Positions 46,774 to 56,074 of a stretch of DNA of 64,000 nucleotides are shown here, piece by piece. The position numbers were made by a program, and so were the translations under genes. Under the pieces are notes generated by a model that saw only the letters and a list, made by a program, of their open reading frames with translations, did no database searches and was not told the origin of the DNA. Every line of letters begins with the position of its first letter. Positions within the stretch are counted from its first letter, which is position 1. Source of the DNA: Amycolatopsis decaplanina DSM 44594 (GTDB taxonomy: Bacteria > Actinomycetota > Actinomycetes > Mycobacteriales > Pseudonocardiaceae); contig NZ_AOHO01000020.1 in NCBI RefSeq assembly GCF_000342005.1, positions 62,001 through 126,000 on the forward strand, in the 5' to 3' direction.

Positions 46774-47574
46774 TCAGACGCGCTTCCGGTAAGCCCAGGT
46801 GGCGAGCGGGAAGAAGACCGCGACCGCGGCCGCCATCCAGATCAGCGCCCCGGTCAGCGGACCGGCCACCGGGCCGCCGTTCATCAGTCCGCGCAGGACG
46901 TCGGACATCTGCGTCACCGGGCTGATGTCGGCCCACGCCTTCAGCCAGCCGGGCATGGTGCTCGTCCCCACGAACACGTTGCTGCCGAAGGTCAGCGGCA
47001 TCAGCACCACGAACATCAGGCCCTGCACCGCGCCGGGACTCTTCACCAGCATCCCGACGAACACCGAAGCCCAGCAGAACGCGAGCGCGAACGCGATGAC
47101 CAGCACGATGGCCAGGACGAACTCCGCCGGACCGGTCTGGATCCGGTAGCCCATGATCGTCGCGACGATCATCAGCACGGTGATGCACACCAGGTACCGC
47201 ACGATGTCGGCCAGCACGGCGCCGATCAGCGGCGCCGACCGGGCGATCGGCATCGCGCGGAACCGGTCGAACACACCCTTGGTGACGTCGGTGTTCAGCT
47301 GGACGCCTACGGTCATGCTGGCCTGCAGGATGTTGAACACCATGATGCCGGGCACGATCATCTGGAGGTAGTCGTCGATGCTCGGGGCGAGCGCGCCGCC
47401 GAACAGGTAGACGAACATGACCAGGAAGATGATCGGCGCGATGGTGACGTCGGCCAGCTGTTCGGGGTTCTTGCGGATCTTCAGGATCCCGCGCCAGGCA
47501 AGGGAAAGCCCGTGCCGGCCGCTACTGGCCAGTGAAACGCGCCGTGGTGGTGCGGGCGCGGCGATGGTCGTCAT
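46774..47574 (-). CDS. ABC-2 type drug exporter permease (DrrB-like)
   Basis: A 266-aa membrane protein with six predicted helices and the ABC-2 permease fold. DVTIAPIIFLVMFVYLFGGAL and PVTQMSDVLRGLMNG are typical of daunorubicin-resistance DrrB homologues. Start overlaps the ATPase stop by 4 nt. Together they form an exporter; substrate unknown. Confidence 0.92.
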   Translation of the reverse strand: MTTIAAPAPPRRVSLASSGRHGLSLAWRGILKIRKNPEQLADVTIAPIIFLVMFVYLFGGALAPSIDDYLQMIVPGIMVFNILQASMTVGVQLNTDVTKGVFDRFRAMPIARSAPLIGAVLADIVRYLVCITVLMIVATIMGYRIQTGPAEFVLAIVLVIAFALAFCWASVFVGMLVKSPGAVQGLMFVVLMPLTFGSNVFVGTSTMPGWLKAWADISPVTQMSDVLRGLMNGGPVAGPLTGALIWMAAAVAVFFPLATWAYRKRV

Positions 47575-48548
47575 ACCAGGCTCCCTTCCGGAGTCGTGTC
47601 CTTTGTGGACTCGTCGGTCTTCTTGCCGGTCAGCGCGAGGAACACCTCGTCGAGGCTGGGCAGCCGCAGCGCCAGCTCGTCCGCGGTGATCCCGGCTTCG
47701 TCCAGCTTGCGGACCAAAGTGGACAGCAGGACCGGGTCGGCGACGGGCGCGGTGAGCAGCCCGGTGTCGTCGTCCCGGTTCGGCCGGACCCCGGTGAGCC
47801 CGGCCAGGATGCGCTCGACGGCGTCGAGGTCGGCGAGCGCGCTCGGCCGGACCTGCAGCGTCTGGCCGCCGGTCCGCCGCTTGAGCTCGTCGGCCCGCCC
47901 GTTCGCCACGACGTGCCCGTGGTCGAACACGGTGATCGTGTCGGCCAGCTGGTCGGCCTCCTCCAGGTACTGCGTGGTGAGCAGCACCGTCGTCCCGTCC
48001 GCGACCAGTGTCCGGACCACGGCCCAGACCTCGTTGCGGGCGTGCGGGTCGAGTCCGGTGGTCGGCTCGTCCAGGTACAGCACCTTGGGACGGCCGACCA
48101 GGCTCGCGGCGAGGTCGAGCCGCCGCCGCATCCCGCCCGAGTAGGTCTTGATGGCGCGCCCGGCGGCGTCGGTCAGCTCGAACCGCTCCAGCAGTTCGGC
48201 CGCGCGCTTTTTCGCGTCCGCCCTCGAGAACTCCAGCAGCCTGCCGATCAGGACGAGGTTCTCCGTGCCGGAGAGGTCCTCGTCGACCGACGCGTACTGC
48301 CCGGTCAGCCCGATCATGCCGCGGACCGCCATCGGGTTCTTGACGACGTCGTATCCGAAGACGCTCGCGTGGCCGCGGTCCGGCCGGATCAAGGTGGCCA
48401 GGATCCGGACGGCGGTCGTCTTCCCCGCGCCGTTCGGCCCCAGCACCCCGACCACCTTGGCCGCCGGGACCTCCAGATCGACCCCGTCGAGCGCCTTCGT
48501 CTCCCCATAGTGTTTGACCAGGCCCTCGGCCCTGATCGCGTGAGTCAT
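47571..48548 (-). CDS. ABC transporter ATPase (DrrA-like)
   Basis: A 325-aa ATP-binding subunit. Walker A GPNGAGKTT (37-45), signature YSGGMRRRLDLA, Walker B VLYLDEPTTGLDP, and the DrrA-type C-terminal segment LPSLDEVFLALTG. AGGAGG lies 7 nt before the ATG. A longer open frame upstream has no family sequence. Pairs with the permease just downstream. Confidence 0.94.
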   Translation of the reverse strand: MTHAIRAEGLVKHYGETKALDGVDLEVPAAKVVGVLGPNGAGKTTAVRILATLIRPDRGHASVFGYDVVKNPMAVRGMIGLTGQYASVDEDLSGTENLVLIGRLLEFSRADAKKRAAELLERFELTDAAGRAIKTYSGGMRRRLDLAASLVGRPKVLYLDEPTTGLDPHARNEVWAVVRTLVADGTTVLLTTQYLEEADQLADTITVFDHGHVVANGRADELKRRTGGQTLQVRPSALADLDAVERILAGLTGVRPNRDDDTGLLTAPVADPVLLSTLVRKLDEAGITADELALRLPSLDEVFLALTGKKTDESTKDTTPEGSLV

Positions 48549-48730
48549 CGCTTTCCTCCTGTGGATCTCGCCCCGCGGACAAAGGTGCCCCCAAGCCCTG
48601 GCAGACCGCGCACAGCGCGCTGGCAGCGGCTGACAGGAACTGATAAGCGCTGGTAGACGCGGTGTGAGGAGGTTGTGAAGGTGTTGTGGAGACCGCCGCC
48701 ACAACGCGCTTGATCGGCATACTCGACGTC

Positions 48731-49714
48731 ATGGTGATCGAAGAACGGGCGGTCCGTCCGGCGGCGCGTAAGGGCAGCGGACGGAAGCTGGTCAGCGGGC
48801 TGCTCATCGCGGCGGTCGTGCCGTTCGCGGTGCTGACGGCGCTGCGGCTGGTGGGCTACGACGGCAACACGTACACGATCGCGGCGCTCGCGCTCACCCC
48901 GTACGCCGGGATCGCGACACTGGTGCTCGGCGTCCTGGCGCTGGGGCTCCGCCGCTGGTGGACCGCGGCCGTCGCGCTGGTGCTGACCTGCACGATCGCG
49001 TCCCTGGTCCTGCCCCGCGCGTTCGCTAACGAACAGAAGGCGCTCGACGGGAAGCACGTGCGCGTGCTGGCCTCGAACATGCTCGGCGGCCAGGCGGATC
49101 CGGACAGGATCGTCGGCTACGTGAAGGAGCACCAGGTCGATGTCCTGAGCCTGACCGAGATGACGCCCGAGGCGATCACCGGGCTCGAGCGGGCCGGGTT
49201 GTTCCAGGTTCTGCCGTACCGCGTGCTGCACCCGGCCGAGTGGGCGTACGGCTCCGGATTGGTGTCGAAGTATCCGCTCACGCCGTTGACCTTGAGCGGC
49301 GATTCGGACCGGAAGCAGCCCAGTGCGAGCGTGGACCTCGGCGACGGCGTCCGGATCGAGGTCGTCGCGGTCCATCCGGCGGCGCCGATGTGGGACCGGC
49401 ACGCGTGGGTCGACGAGGCCAAGGACCTGCCGTACGCCGACGCCGAACACGACATCCGGATCCTGGCGGGCGACTTCAATGCCGGCCTCGACCACGCGCT
49501 CTTCCGCGAGCTGCTGACCAGGGGATACGTGGACGCGGCCGATCAGCTCGGGAAGGCGCTGCAGGGGACTTGGACGAACGGGATGGTGCCGCCCGTGCCG
49601 ATCGACCACGTGCTGGCGGACAAACGGACGGCCATCGCGGACTTCAAGGTGCTGGAGACGCCCGGCAGCGATCACGACGCCGTCTACGCGGAAATCGTCC
49701 TGCCTGGAAAGTGA
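48731..49714 (+). CDS. Membrane endonuclease/exonuclease/phosphatase-family protein
   Basis: A 327-aa protein with three membrane helices (about 18-38, 47-67, 72-92) and an outward EEP domain (about 105-325). Motifs are VLASNMLGGQAD, LTEMTP, GSGLVSKYPL, AVHPAAP, ILAGDFNAG and SDHDAVYAEI. The catalytic His, Asp and Asn are in place, so it is probably a surface phosphodiesterase or nuclease. ATG 48731 has CATACT 7 nt upstream; GTG 48686 is an alternative. It is divergent from the ABC exporter. Confidence 0.85.
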   Translation: MVIEERAVRPAARKGSGRKLVSGLLIAAVVPFAVLTALRLVGYDGNTYTIAALALTPYAGIATLVLGVLALGLRRWWTAAVALVLTCTIASLVLPRAFANEQKALDGKHVRVLASNMLGGQADPDRIVGYVKEHQVDVLSLTEMTPEAITGLERAGLFQVLPYRVLHPAEWAYGSGLVSKYPLTPLTLSGDSDRKQPSASVDLGDGVRIEVVAVHPAAPMWDRHAWVDEAKDLPYADAEHDIRILAGDFNAGLDHALFRELLTRGYVDAADQLGKALQGTWTNGMVPPVPIDHVLADKRTAIADFKVLETPGSDHDAVYAEIVLPGK

Positions 49715-49739
49715 CCTTCCGCTGGCAGGCTTCCCGCTC

Positions 49740-50576
49740 ATGAAGAAGCTCTGGGGAATCCTCTCGTTGTCGTTGGTCGCGGCCTGCGTCCCGGGCACCT
49801 TGCCACCGGGTCCCCCCGAGAGCGCGCTGGGCTTCACGGTCCAACCCGGCGCGGCATGGACCTTCGTCTTCCCGGACCCGGTCGGCGAGGCCCAGCGGCT
49901 GTTCCGGCCAGGTCCTGACCGGCGAGCGGTGGCGCTGGCCCGCGCCGGCCGGAACGTGATCGGTGTCGGGGTCCGGGAGTTCCCCGGTGAGGACCGGTCG
50001 GAACCGATCGCGTGGGTGTCCGGAGCCGAAGGACGCGACGCGCGGGAGATCGTCCTGCCGCAGGACCGGCCGGGCCGGTGGGCGCCGACGGCGGTCGCGG
50101 CCGAGGGCGATCAGGTCCTCGTGGCCGGCTCCCTCGGCGGGGACGTGCGGGTGTGGGCTTCCGGTGACGCGGGCGCGACTTGGACGGTGTCGCCGGTTCA
50201 GGTGCGGGGAAGCGACCTCTGGTTCTCCACCGTGCTCCGGACGGAAGGGAAATGGCTGCTGGCCGGAGGTTCCGTGGACGACGCGCTGATCGTGACCGGC
50301 GCGCCCGGCGCCTGGGTGACCGCGTCCGCCGGGGAGGGCCGGATCCTCGGCGGGACGGTCGACAAGGCGGGGAAGGCGGTGCTGTTCGGGGACCGCGCCG
50401 AGTCGAATGAGACCGGAACGGCGAACCGGGACTGCACACTCGTGTGGGTCGCCGACGGTGGCTGGCGGCGGGGTGAACTGGGCTGCCCGGCGGAGCGGAT
50501 CACCGCCGCGGTGACCCTCGGGGACGGGCGGGTGGTCCTGGCGAGCAGCCGCGATCTGTGGACCCGGCCTAGCTGA
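49740..50576 (+). CDS. Putative lipoprotein with beta-propeller-like repeats
   Basis: A 278-aa secreted protein. The lipobox SLVAAC gives lipidation at Cys16. The rest is beta-rich, with VWASGDAGATWTVS resembling an Asp-box of sialidase/BNR propellers, and two further weak repeats. No family identified. It starts 25 nt after the EEP gene and is probably co-transcribed; the 3' end overlaps the sirtuin gene by 8 nt. Confidence 0.75.
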   Translation: MKKLWGILSLSLVAACVPGTLPPGPPESALGFTVQPGAAWTFVFPDPVGEAQRLFRPGPDRRAVALARAGRNVIGVGVREFPGEDRSEPIAWVSGAEGRDAREIVLPQDRPGRWAPTAVAAEGDQVLVAGSLGGDVRVWASGDAGATWTVSPVQVRGSDLWFSTVLRTEGKWLLAGGSVDDALIVTGAPGAWVTASAGEGRILGGTVDKAGKAVLFGDRAESNETGTANRDCTLVWVADGGWRRGELGCPAERITAAVTLGDGRVVLASSRDLWTRPS

Positions 50577-51381
50577 GCAGGGCGTCCAGCGCTTCGAGGG
50601 TTTCGAGGCCGTTGGTCGCCAGTGAGACGCCGCGACCGTGCCGGATCCCGGGTTCACGCGGGTTGATCCGGACCAGCGCGCCGGTCGCGGCGCTGGCCAG
50701 CTCCGAGTACCGCCGCACCGTCGGCACTGCCTGTCCGGCGCCGAGCTCCACCACCACGAGGTCGCGATGCGCCCGGCGCCACGCGTTCAGCTCGTCGAGC
50801 TGGGCCTGACCGCGCTGCCCGAGCCAGTCGTAGTCGCCGAACATGAGGATGTTGGGCCGGGCGAGGCCGCCGCAGCGCGGGCAGGACGGCAGCGGCTCCA
50901 GCGCGCGCATCGTGTCTTCGTCGATCGGGACCTCGACGTCGTCCGCGGACCAGATCTCCTTGGTGCACCTGGTGAGGCACTGCAAGTGATGGATGGACCC
51001 GTGTGCTTCGGCGACGTGCGGGTAGCCCGCCTTCTGGAACTGTCCGTCCACATTGGACGTGAACGCGCGGGTGCCGCCCGGTTTGCGCGCTCCCCAGGAC
51101 AGCAGGAGACGGAACCCGTCGTGCGGGACGGTGGCGCGGTACAGCGCGAGCCGATGCCCGTAGAAACCCCAGGCCAGTTCGGGATCCTCGGCGAAATGCC
51201 GCGGATCGGCGAGCTCGACGAAACCGATGCCCAGCCGCTCGTACGGCGGATACGCCTTCCAGAAACCTTCGTCGCCCCGGAAATCGGGCAGGCCGGAGTC
51301 GACGCCCATCCCGGCGCCGGCACAGACCAGCAGCGCGCCGGCGCCGTCGATCAGTTCCGCGGCTCGTTCGAGTTCACTCAC
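50569..51381 (-). CDS. Sir2-family NAD-dependent deacylase-like protein
   Basis: A 270-aa sirtuin. NAD-binding GAGMGVDSGLPDFRG, TSNVDGQFQKAG, catalytic His in AHGSIHHLQC, and four cysteines for zinc (CLTRC and CPRCGG). The acyl-binding part departs from classical CobB, so the substrate is uncertain; it may remove acyl or ADP-ribosyl groups. GTG start overlaps the mhuD stop by 8 nt, giving a two-gene operon with mhuD first. Confidence 0.85.
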   Translation of the reverse strand: MSELERAAELIDGAGALLVCAGAGMGVDSGLPDFRGDEGFWKAYPPYERLGIGFVELADPRHFAEDPELAWGFYGHRLALYRATVPHDGFRLLLSWGARKPGGTRAFTSNVDGQFQKAGYPHVAEAHGSIHHLQCLTRCTKEIWSADDVEVPIDEDTMRALEPLPSCPRCGGLARPNILMFGDYDWLGQRGQAQLDELNAWRRAHRDLVVVELGAGQAVPTVRRYSELASAATGALVRINPREPGIRHGRGVSLATNGLETLEALDALLS

Positions 51382-51682
51382 CCGGCTTCGAAGCCTGGAC
51401 GACCTCGAATTCCAGCAGGTTCGCGCCGGTGGAGACCGGCTTCGCGCGCTCGCCCGCGTGCGCCTCACGCGCCGGGCCGGACGCCCACGCCTGGTAGGCC
51501 TCCTCCGACTCCCACTTGGTGTAGACGAAGTAGCGCGACTCGCCGGACACCGGGCGGAGCAGCTCGAAGCCGAGGAAACCGGGCTGGTCGTCGACGGCGT
51601 GCAACCGCGCGGCGAACCGTTTCTCCAGTTCGGGGCCTGCGTTTTCGGGGACCTCGATCGCGTTGATCTTCACGACAGCCAT
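51374..51682 (-). CDS. mhuD: Haem-degrading monooxygenase MhuD
   Basis: A 102-aa ferredoxin-like-fold enzyme closely matching M. tuberculosis MhuD (Rv3592). It begins MAVVKINAIEVPENAGPELEKRF (first part), and the three haem-binding residues N7, W66 and H75 are exactly conserved. It degrades haem to release iron (MhuD makes mycobilins). The Rv3592 locus is also a few genes from clpC1 in mycobacteria, so this is further synteny. Co-transcribed with the sirtuin. Confidence 0.92.
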   Translation of the reverse strand: MAVVKINAIEVPENAGPELEKRFAARLHAVDDQPGFLGFELLRPVSGESRYFVYTKWESEEAYQAWASGPAREAHAGERAKPVSTGANLLEFEVVQASKPGE

Positions 51683-51743
51683 GCCGCCAGCCTACGACGA
51701 AACTCTTTTGCGCCGCGATGTGATGCGTGGGACCTTCCAGAGG

Positions 51744-52946
51744 ATGGCTGACACCAAGATCCTCATCTCCGGGGCGAGCATCGCCGGCCCGGCATTGGCT
51801 TTTTGGCTCGTCCGGTACGGCTTCCAGGTGACCGTCGTGGAACGCGCGCCGTCGCTACGCCCCGGCGGCCAGGCCGTCGACCTGCGCGGAACGGCCAAGG
51901 AGGTCGTCCGCCGGATGGGCCTGGACGAACGCATCCGAGCGGCCCGCACGGACACGAAGGGCGAGACGCTCGTCGACCGGAAGAACCGCACGAAGGCCAC
52001 CATCCGCGCCGACGACTTCGACGGCGACGGCGTCGTCGCCGAGATCGAGATCCTCCGCGGCGACCTGACCGAAGTGCTCTACGAGGCGACCAGAGAGACG
52101 ACGGAGTACGTCTTCGGCGACCGGATCACCGCGCTGGACGAGCGGACCGACGGTGTCGACGTCACCTTCGCCAGTGGTGCGCGGCGGACGTTCGACCTGG
52201 TCATCGGGGCGGACGGGCTGCACTCGGGAGTGCGGGCGCTGGCCTTCGGCGAGGAGTCCCGGTTCGTCCGGCATCTGGGCTCGTACCTGGCGTTCTTCAC
52301 CGTGCCGAACCGGCTCGGCCTGCGGAACTGGGCCGTCGGCTACGACGACGTCGGCCGGTCCGCCGGGATCCGCGGCATCCGCGACGGCGACGAGGCGATG
52401 GCCTACTTCGGGTTCGTTTCGGAGAAGGTGGACTACGACCATCGCGACATCGAGGCGCAGAAGGCGCTGGTCCGCGGGTTCGCCGCCGGGATGGCATGGG
52501 AGGCGCCCTGGCTGCTGGACCGGATGGACGAGGCCCCCGACTTCTACTTCGACTCGTGCGCCCAGGTGATCATGGAATCCTGGTCGCGCGGCCGGACCGG
52601 GCTGCTGGGCGACGCCGCTTTCTGCCCCTCGCCGCTGTCCGGACAGGGTACGAGCCTTGCGTTCGTCGGCGCGTACGTCCTCGCCGGGGAACTCGCCGCC
52701 GGCCTCGACACGGGGCTCAAGCGCTACGAAGCGGTCATGCGCGAGTTCGTCGAGAAGACGCAGGAGATGGGGCGGGAGAACGCGGAGTCGATCTTCGCGA
52801 AGTCGCGGACGGCTCTGCGGATGCGGTACCTGGCGATGCGGGTGATGCGGCTCAAGCCGTTCGCCGCGTTGGCCGCGCGGAAGATGCGGGACGTGGTGAA
52901 CGGCATCGACCTGCCGGACTACCCGGTCGCCCCCCGCCGCAATTAG
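51744..52946 (+). CDS. FAD-dependent aromatic-type monooxygenase
   Basis: A 400-aa flavoprotein hydroxylase of the PHBH/TetX group. FAD motif ISGASIAGPALAFWL, then DGLHSGVR, GLLGDAAFCPSPLSGQGTSLAFVGAYVL (part). These hydroxylate aromatic or polyketide substrates; this one is unassigned. ATG 51744 fits the family start MADTKILISG, though the ribosome-binding site (AGAGG) is too near; an ATG 21 nt upstream is possible. The last residues (PRRN) and TAG stop lie in a family D palindrome. Confidence 0.88.
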   Translation: MADTKILISGASIAGPALAFWLVRYGFQVTVVERAPSLRPGGQAVDLRGTAKEVVRRMGLDERIRAARTDTKGETLVDRKNRTKATIRADDFDGDGVVAEIEILRGDLTEVLYEATRETTEYVFGDRITALDERTDGVDVTFASGARRTFDLVIGADGLHSGVRALAFGEESRFVRHLGSYLAFFTVPNRLGLRNWAVGYDDVGRSAGIRGIRDGDEAMAYFGFVSEKVDYDHRDIEAQKALVRGFAAGMAWEAPWLLDRMDEAPDFYFDSCAQVIMESWSRGRTGLLGDAAFCPSPLSGQGTSLAFVGAYVLAGELAAGLDTGLKRYEAVMREFVEKTQEMGRENAESIFAKSRTALRMRYLAMRVMRLKPFAALAARKMRDVVNGIDLPDYPVAPRRN

Positions 52947-52964
52947 TCACCTACTTGCGGTGGC
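52935..52964. repeat. Family D element between a monooxygenase and an M1 gene
   Basis: CGCCGCAA, ttagtcacctac, TTGCGGTGG. The core CCGCAATTAGTCACCTACTT is the exact complement of the element at 22198-22217. It carries the monooxygenase stop codon TAG and lies directly against the stop of the convergent M1 gene. Confidence 0.82.
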
Positions 52965-52965
52965 G

Positions 52966-54408
52966 TCAGCCTCGCAGAGTCCCCGGGAGTAGTTCCGCGT
53001 CCGGAGGGATCGCGGTTCCGTGGAACCACGCGTCGAAGAACGGCCGCAGGTCCTGCTCCGAAAGCTTGATCGTGAACGCCTCGAAATCCGCCCAGGACGC
53101 GTTGGCGTTCCGGTACGCCACCGGCCACTCCTTCAGCAGCCGCGCGAACGCTCCTTCGCCGATCTTCCGCCGCAGCGCGTGGACGGCCAGGATCCCCTTG
53201 TCGTAGACGCCGTGGAATTCCTGCCCGGCCCCCATGCCGACCAGTTTCGGCGTCCAGAAATCCGGGCTTCCCCGCATGATCTCCAGGGCGGCGCGGTAGC
53301 GGTCGTCCAGGTTCTCGTTGTCCCGCGATTCCTGCCACAGCCATTGCGCGTACGAAGCGAGGCATTCGTTGAGGCAGATGTCGGACCACGAATTCAGCGT
53401 CACCGAATCGCCGAACCACTGGTGTGCGGTTTCGTGCACCACGGTGATCAGGTCGGCCCATTTCGCGTAGGTCGGCCTGGTCTGGGTCTCCAGCGAGAAA
53501 TGGATGTCCTCGTCGAGATAGACGCCGCCCGCCGCGTCCACCGGGTACGGCCCGAACTTCGAGGTCAGGAAGCCGATGATCTCCGGCAGCCGCCTGCCGG
53601 TGTCGCGCCGGCCCTCGGCGCCCGGCGCGTACGCGTTGACCACCGGCGTCCCGTCCGGGAGCGCCATCCGGTCGACGGTGAACTTGTCGATCGCCACCGT
53701 GGTCAGATAGGCCGCCACGGGGGTCCGTTCCTGCCAGGCCGTCGTGGTCCAGCCGTTCGCCGAGGTCTTCTGGATCTCGCGCCCGTTCGAGATGACGGTC
53801 CAGCCGTCCGGAACGCGGGCGGTGAGGGTGAACATCGCCTTGTCACGCGGGGTCTCGTTGACGGGATACCAGAACGACGCCGAATGCGGCTCGCCGACGA
53901 TGAACGCGCCGCCGTCCTTCGACTTCTGCCAGCCGTTCTCGCTGCCACCCGCCTTGGGGGTCGCCGACGGGTCGCCGCCGTAGACGACCTTCGTGCGGAA
54001 GGTGGTCCCGTTCCGGATCGGCCCGGCGGGCGTCACCACCAGCTCGAATTCGCCTTCGCGGGCGAACTTCGCCGGTTTCCCGTCCACTTCAACGGATTGG
54101 ACCGTCAAGCCGCGTAAGTCCAAGTTGTACCGATTGAGGTCCTGGGTCGCTTTCGCGATCACCGTGGTGTCGCCGTCGAGACGACCTTTCGCGGGGTCGT
54201 AAGTGATCCCGACCTGGTATTCGGCCGCGTCGTAGCCGCCGTTTCCGTCCATCGGGTAGTACGGGTCGCCCGCGCCCGAAGCGCCCGGCGCCGGGTTCAT
54301 CGGCGGCGGCGGAGGGGGCGTGGCCGGAGGAGGATCGGCACTGCAGCCGATAATCAGGGCGCAGACGACCCCCAGGACCAGACCGGCGGTGGGGACACGG
54401 CTGCGCAT
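52966..54408 (-). CDS. Lipoprotein M1-family metallopeptidase
   Basis: A 480-aa homologue of the M1 gene at 41914. Here the signal ends in a lipobox (LIIGC, Cys22), followed by a Pro-rich linker. It keeps DPYYPMDGNGGYDAAEY, H325-E-T-A-H329 and E348 in NECLASYAQW, so the zinc site is intact. It should be anchored on the outer face of the membrane and act on peptides. Divergent from the hydrolase gene, with only 16 bp between start codons. Confidence 0.9.
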   Translation of the reverse strand: MRSRVPTAGLVLGVVCALIIGCSADPPPATPPPPPPMNPAPGASGAGDPYYPMDGNGGYDAAEYQVGITYDPAKGRLDGDTTVIAKATQDLNRYNLDLRGLTVQSVEVDGKPAKFAREGEFELVVTPAGPIRNGTTFRTKVVYGGDPSATPKAGGSENGWQKSKDGGAFIVGEPHSASFWYPVNETPRDKAMFTLTARVPDGWTVISNGREIQKTSANGWTTTAWQERTPVAAYLTTVAIDKFTVDRMALPDGTPVVNAYAPGAEGRRDTGRRLPEIIGFLTSKFGPYPVDAAGGVYLDEDIHFSLETQTRPTYAKWADLITVVHETAHQWFGDSVTLNSWSDICLNECLASYAQWLWQESRDNENLDDRYRAALEIMRGSPDFWTPKLVGMGAGQEFHGVYDKGILAVHALRRKIGEGAFARLLKEWPVAYRNANASWADFEAFTIKLSEQDLRPFFDAWFHGTAIPPDAELLPGTLRG

Positions 54409-54424
54409 GGAGGGGAGCTTAGTG

Positions 54425-55204
54425 GTGATCCAGCGCGACGGGTTGGTCACTTTCGGCGGCGACGGGCCGCCGATCGTCCTTCTGCACGGGCTGATGGGCA
54501 GGGCGACGACGTGGTGGCGGGTCGCGCGAAGGCTCGAACCGTACGGGCGTGTCCACGGCCTCGACGCGCGCGGTCACGGACGCGGACCGCGCGGCGGGCC
54601 CTGGCGCACCGAGCGGTTCGCCGACGACGTCGCCGAGGTGCTGCGGACCTTCGGCGAACCCGCGGTCCTGATCGGACATTCGATGGGCGGCCTGCACGCG
54701 TGGGTCACCGCGGCCACGTATCCCGAGCTCGTCCGCGCCGTGGTCTGTGAGGACTTCGCGCCGGATCAGCGCGGCCGGACCGTGGACACCTGGCGCGGGT
54801 ACTTCGAATCGTGGCCGGTCCCGTTCCGGTCGCTGGCCCACGTGCGCGAGTTCTTCGGCGGCACCGGCGACTACTTCATCGAATGCGTCGAGGAACGTGA
54901 GGACGGCTACCACCTGATCGCGTCCCTCCCGGACCTGTACGAGATCGCGGCGGAATGGGGACGGCGCGATTTCTGGGAGTTCGTCGAGCGCGTCGAATGC
55001 CCGCTGCTGGCGATCGAAGGCGAACGGACCGCGATGCCGCACGGCCAGCAGGCCGAGCTGGCGGCACGCGTGCCCGGCGGCCTCGGACGGCACATCGTCG
55101 TCCAAGGCGCCGGGCACGTGGTGCACGACGAAGCGCCGGAGACCTACCTCGGTGCCGTCGAAGCGTTTCTCTCCGACGTCATCGGTCAGCCCTTCGCCAG
55201 CTGA
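54425..55204 (+). CDS. Alpha/beta-hydrolase
   Basis: A 259-aa hydrolase. Oxyanion region LLHGLMGRATTWW, nucleophile elbow GHSMGGLHA, Asp after the cap, and catalytic His in GAGHVVHDE. Start is a GTG with GGAGGGGAG 7 nt upstream; GTG 54422 and ATG 54407 are alternatives. Substrate unknown. Converges with the thioredoxin gene, overlapping by 19 bp. Confidence 0.88.
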   Translation: MIQRDGLVTFGGDGPPIVLLHGLMGRATTWWRVARRLEPYGRVHGLDARGHGRGPRGGPWRTERFADDVAEVLRTFGEPAVLIGHSMGGLHAWVTAATYPELVRAVVCEDFAPDQRGRTVDTWRGYFESWPVPFRSLAHVREFFGGTGDYFIECVEEREDGYHLIASLPDLYEIAAEWGRRDFWEFVERVECPLLAIEGERTAMPHGQQAELAARVPGGLGRHIVVQGAGHVVHDEAPETYLGAVEAFLSDVIGQPFAS

Positions 55205-55635
55205 GCGTCGATCCAGGCACGCAACCGCGCTTCGCCCGGGTAACCGATGTTCCGCGAGGACGGCAGTTCGGCGGCGTCGCGGACACCGACCAGCGTCGGG
55301 AGGTAGCGGATGTTGTACCGGCTGGACAGGTCCCGGCTCTGGTCGACGTCGACCTCACCGAGCAGGAACCGGCCGCCGTACTCACCGGCGAGCCGTTCGA
55401 TCACCGGCTTCATCTGGCGGCACGGCGGGCACCAGGTCGCGCCGAAGTCCATGATGACCAGCTTTTGTTTCGAGATGTTCATGACCTCGGCGTAGTTGGC
55501 CGAAGTCACCGTCATCACGTTCTCGGCCTTCGGTGCGGCTGAAGCCGCGCCGTTGCCGAAGCCGGTGACGAGTGCCAGCACACCGGCCAGCACGCAGACG
55601 AACCGTTTGCACTTGGACAAGACGATCTCCTTCAA
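55186..55635 (-). CDS. Secreted thioredoxin-like protein
   Basis: A 149-aa protein with a signal peptide (about 1-33, ending ASA-AP) and a thioredoxin domain. The active site is W68-C69-P-P-C72, with the cis-Pro in RYLPTLVGV. CPPC is a variant of CGPC seen in some extracytoplasmic reductases. It is 14 nt downstream of a rhodanese gene, suggesting a paired sulfur or disulfide function outside or at the membrane. Confidence 0.88.
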   Translation of the reverse strand: MKEIVLSKCKRFVCVLAGVLALVTGFGNGAASAAPKAENVMTVTSANYAEVMNISKQKLVIMDFGATWCPPCRQMKPVIERLAGEYGGRFLLGEVDVDQSRDLSSRYNIRYLPTLVGVRDAAELPSSRNIGYPGEARLRAWIDAQLAKG

Positions 55636-55649
55636 TGCGGGGAGTCCGC

Positions 55650-56000
55650 TCAGGACGAAGACCAGGTCGGCAAATCGTTCGCGACCCAGTCTTCGATGCC
55701 TTCGCGGTACTTGCGGACGTTCGTGTACCCGAGCTCCAGCAGGCGCCGCCCGACGAATTCACTGTTGCGGCACGGCGTGTTCGCGCAATAGACGACGATC
55801 GCGGCGGCCTTGTCCGGAAGCACCGTCGGTGCCAGGCGGTCGGTGAATTCGGCGGCCTGTTCGTACGGGAAACCCGGAATGTTGCGAGCTTCCGGCAGAT
55901 GCTCCTTTTCGAAATAGGCGACCGGCATCGTGTCGACCACGACCACCGATCCGGACTCCATCCGGGAGAGCAGTTCCGTACGGGTGATCAACGGCAGCAT
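55650..56000 (-). CDS. Rhodanese-like sulfurtransferase domain protein
   Basis: A 116-aa single rhodanese domain. Active-site loop C72-A-N-T-P-C77-R-N-S with catalytic Cys72; EHLPEARNIPG is typical. No signal peptide, so cytosolic. AAGGGA precedes the ATG. First gene of a two-gene unit with the secreted thioredoxin. A 16-bp perfect palindrome lies about 75 bp upstream. Confidence 0.85.
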   Translation of the reverse strand: MLPLITRTELLSRMESGSVVVVDTMPVAYFEKEHLPEARNIPGFPYEQAAEFTDRLAPTVLPDKAAAIVVYCANTPCRNSEFVGRRLLELGYTNVRKYREGIEDWVANDLPTWSSS

Positions 56001-56074
56001 GGTGTCCCTTCTTTCGGCGACCGTGATTGACGATTCCCATCGTCGGTCGTCTTCAGGGACACGCTCTAGTGCCG

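Noticed and set aside
43527..48548. AfsR-type regulator and DrrAB exporter as an antibiotic gene cluster
   Set aside because: They are convergent, separated by a terminator-like palindrome, and no biosynthetic genes are nearby.
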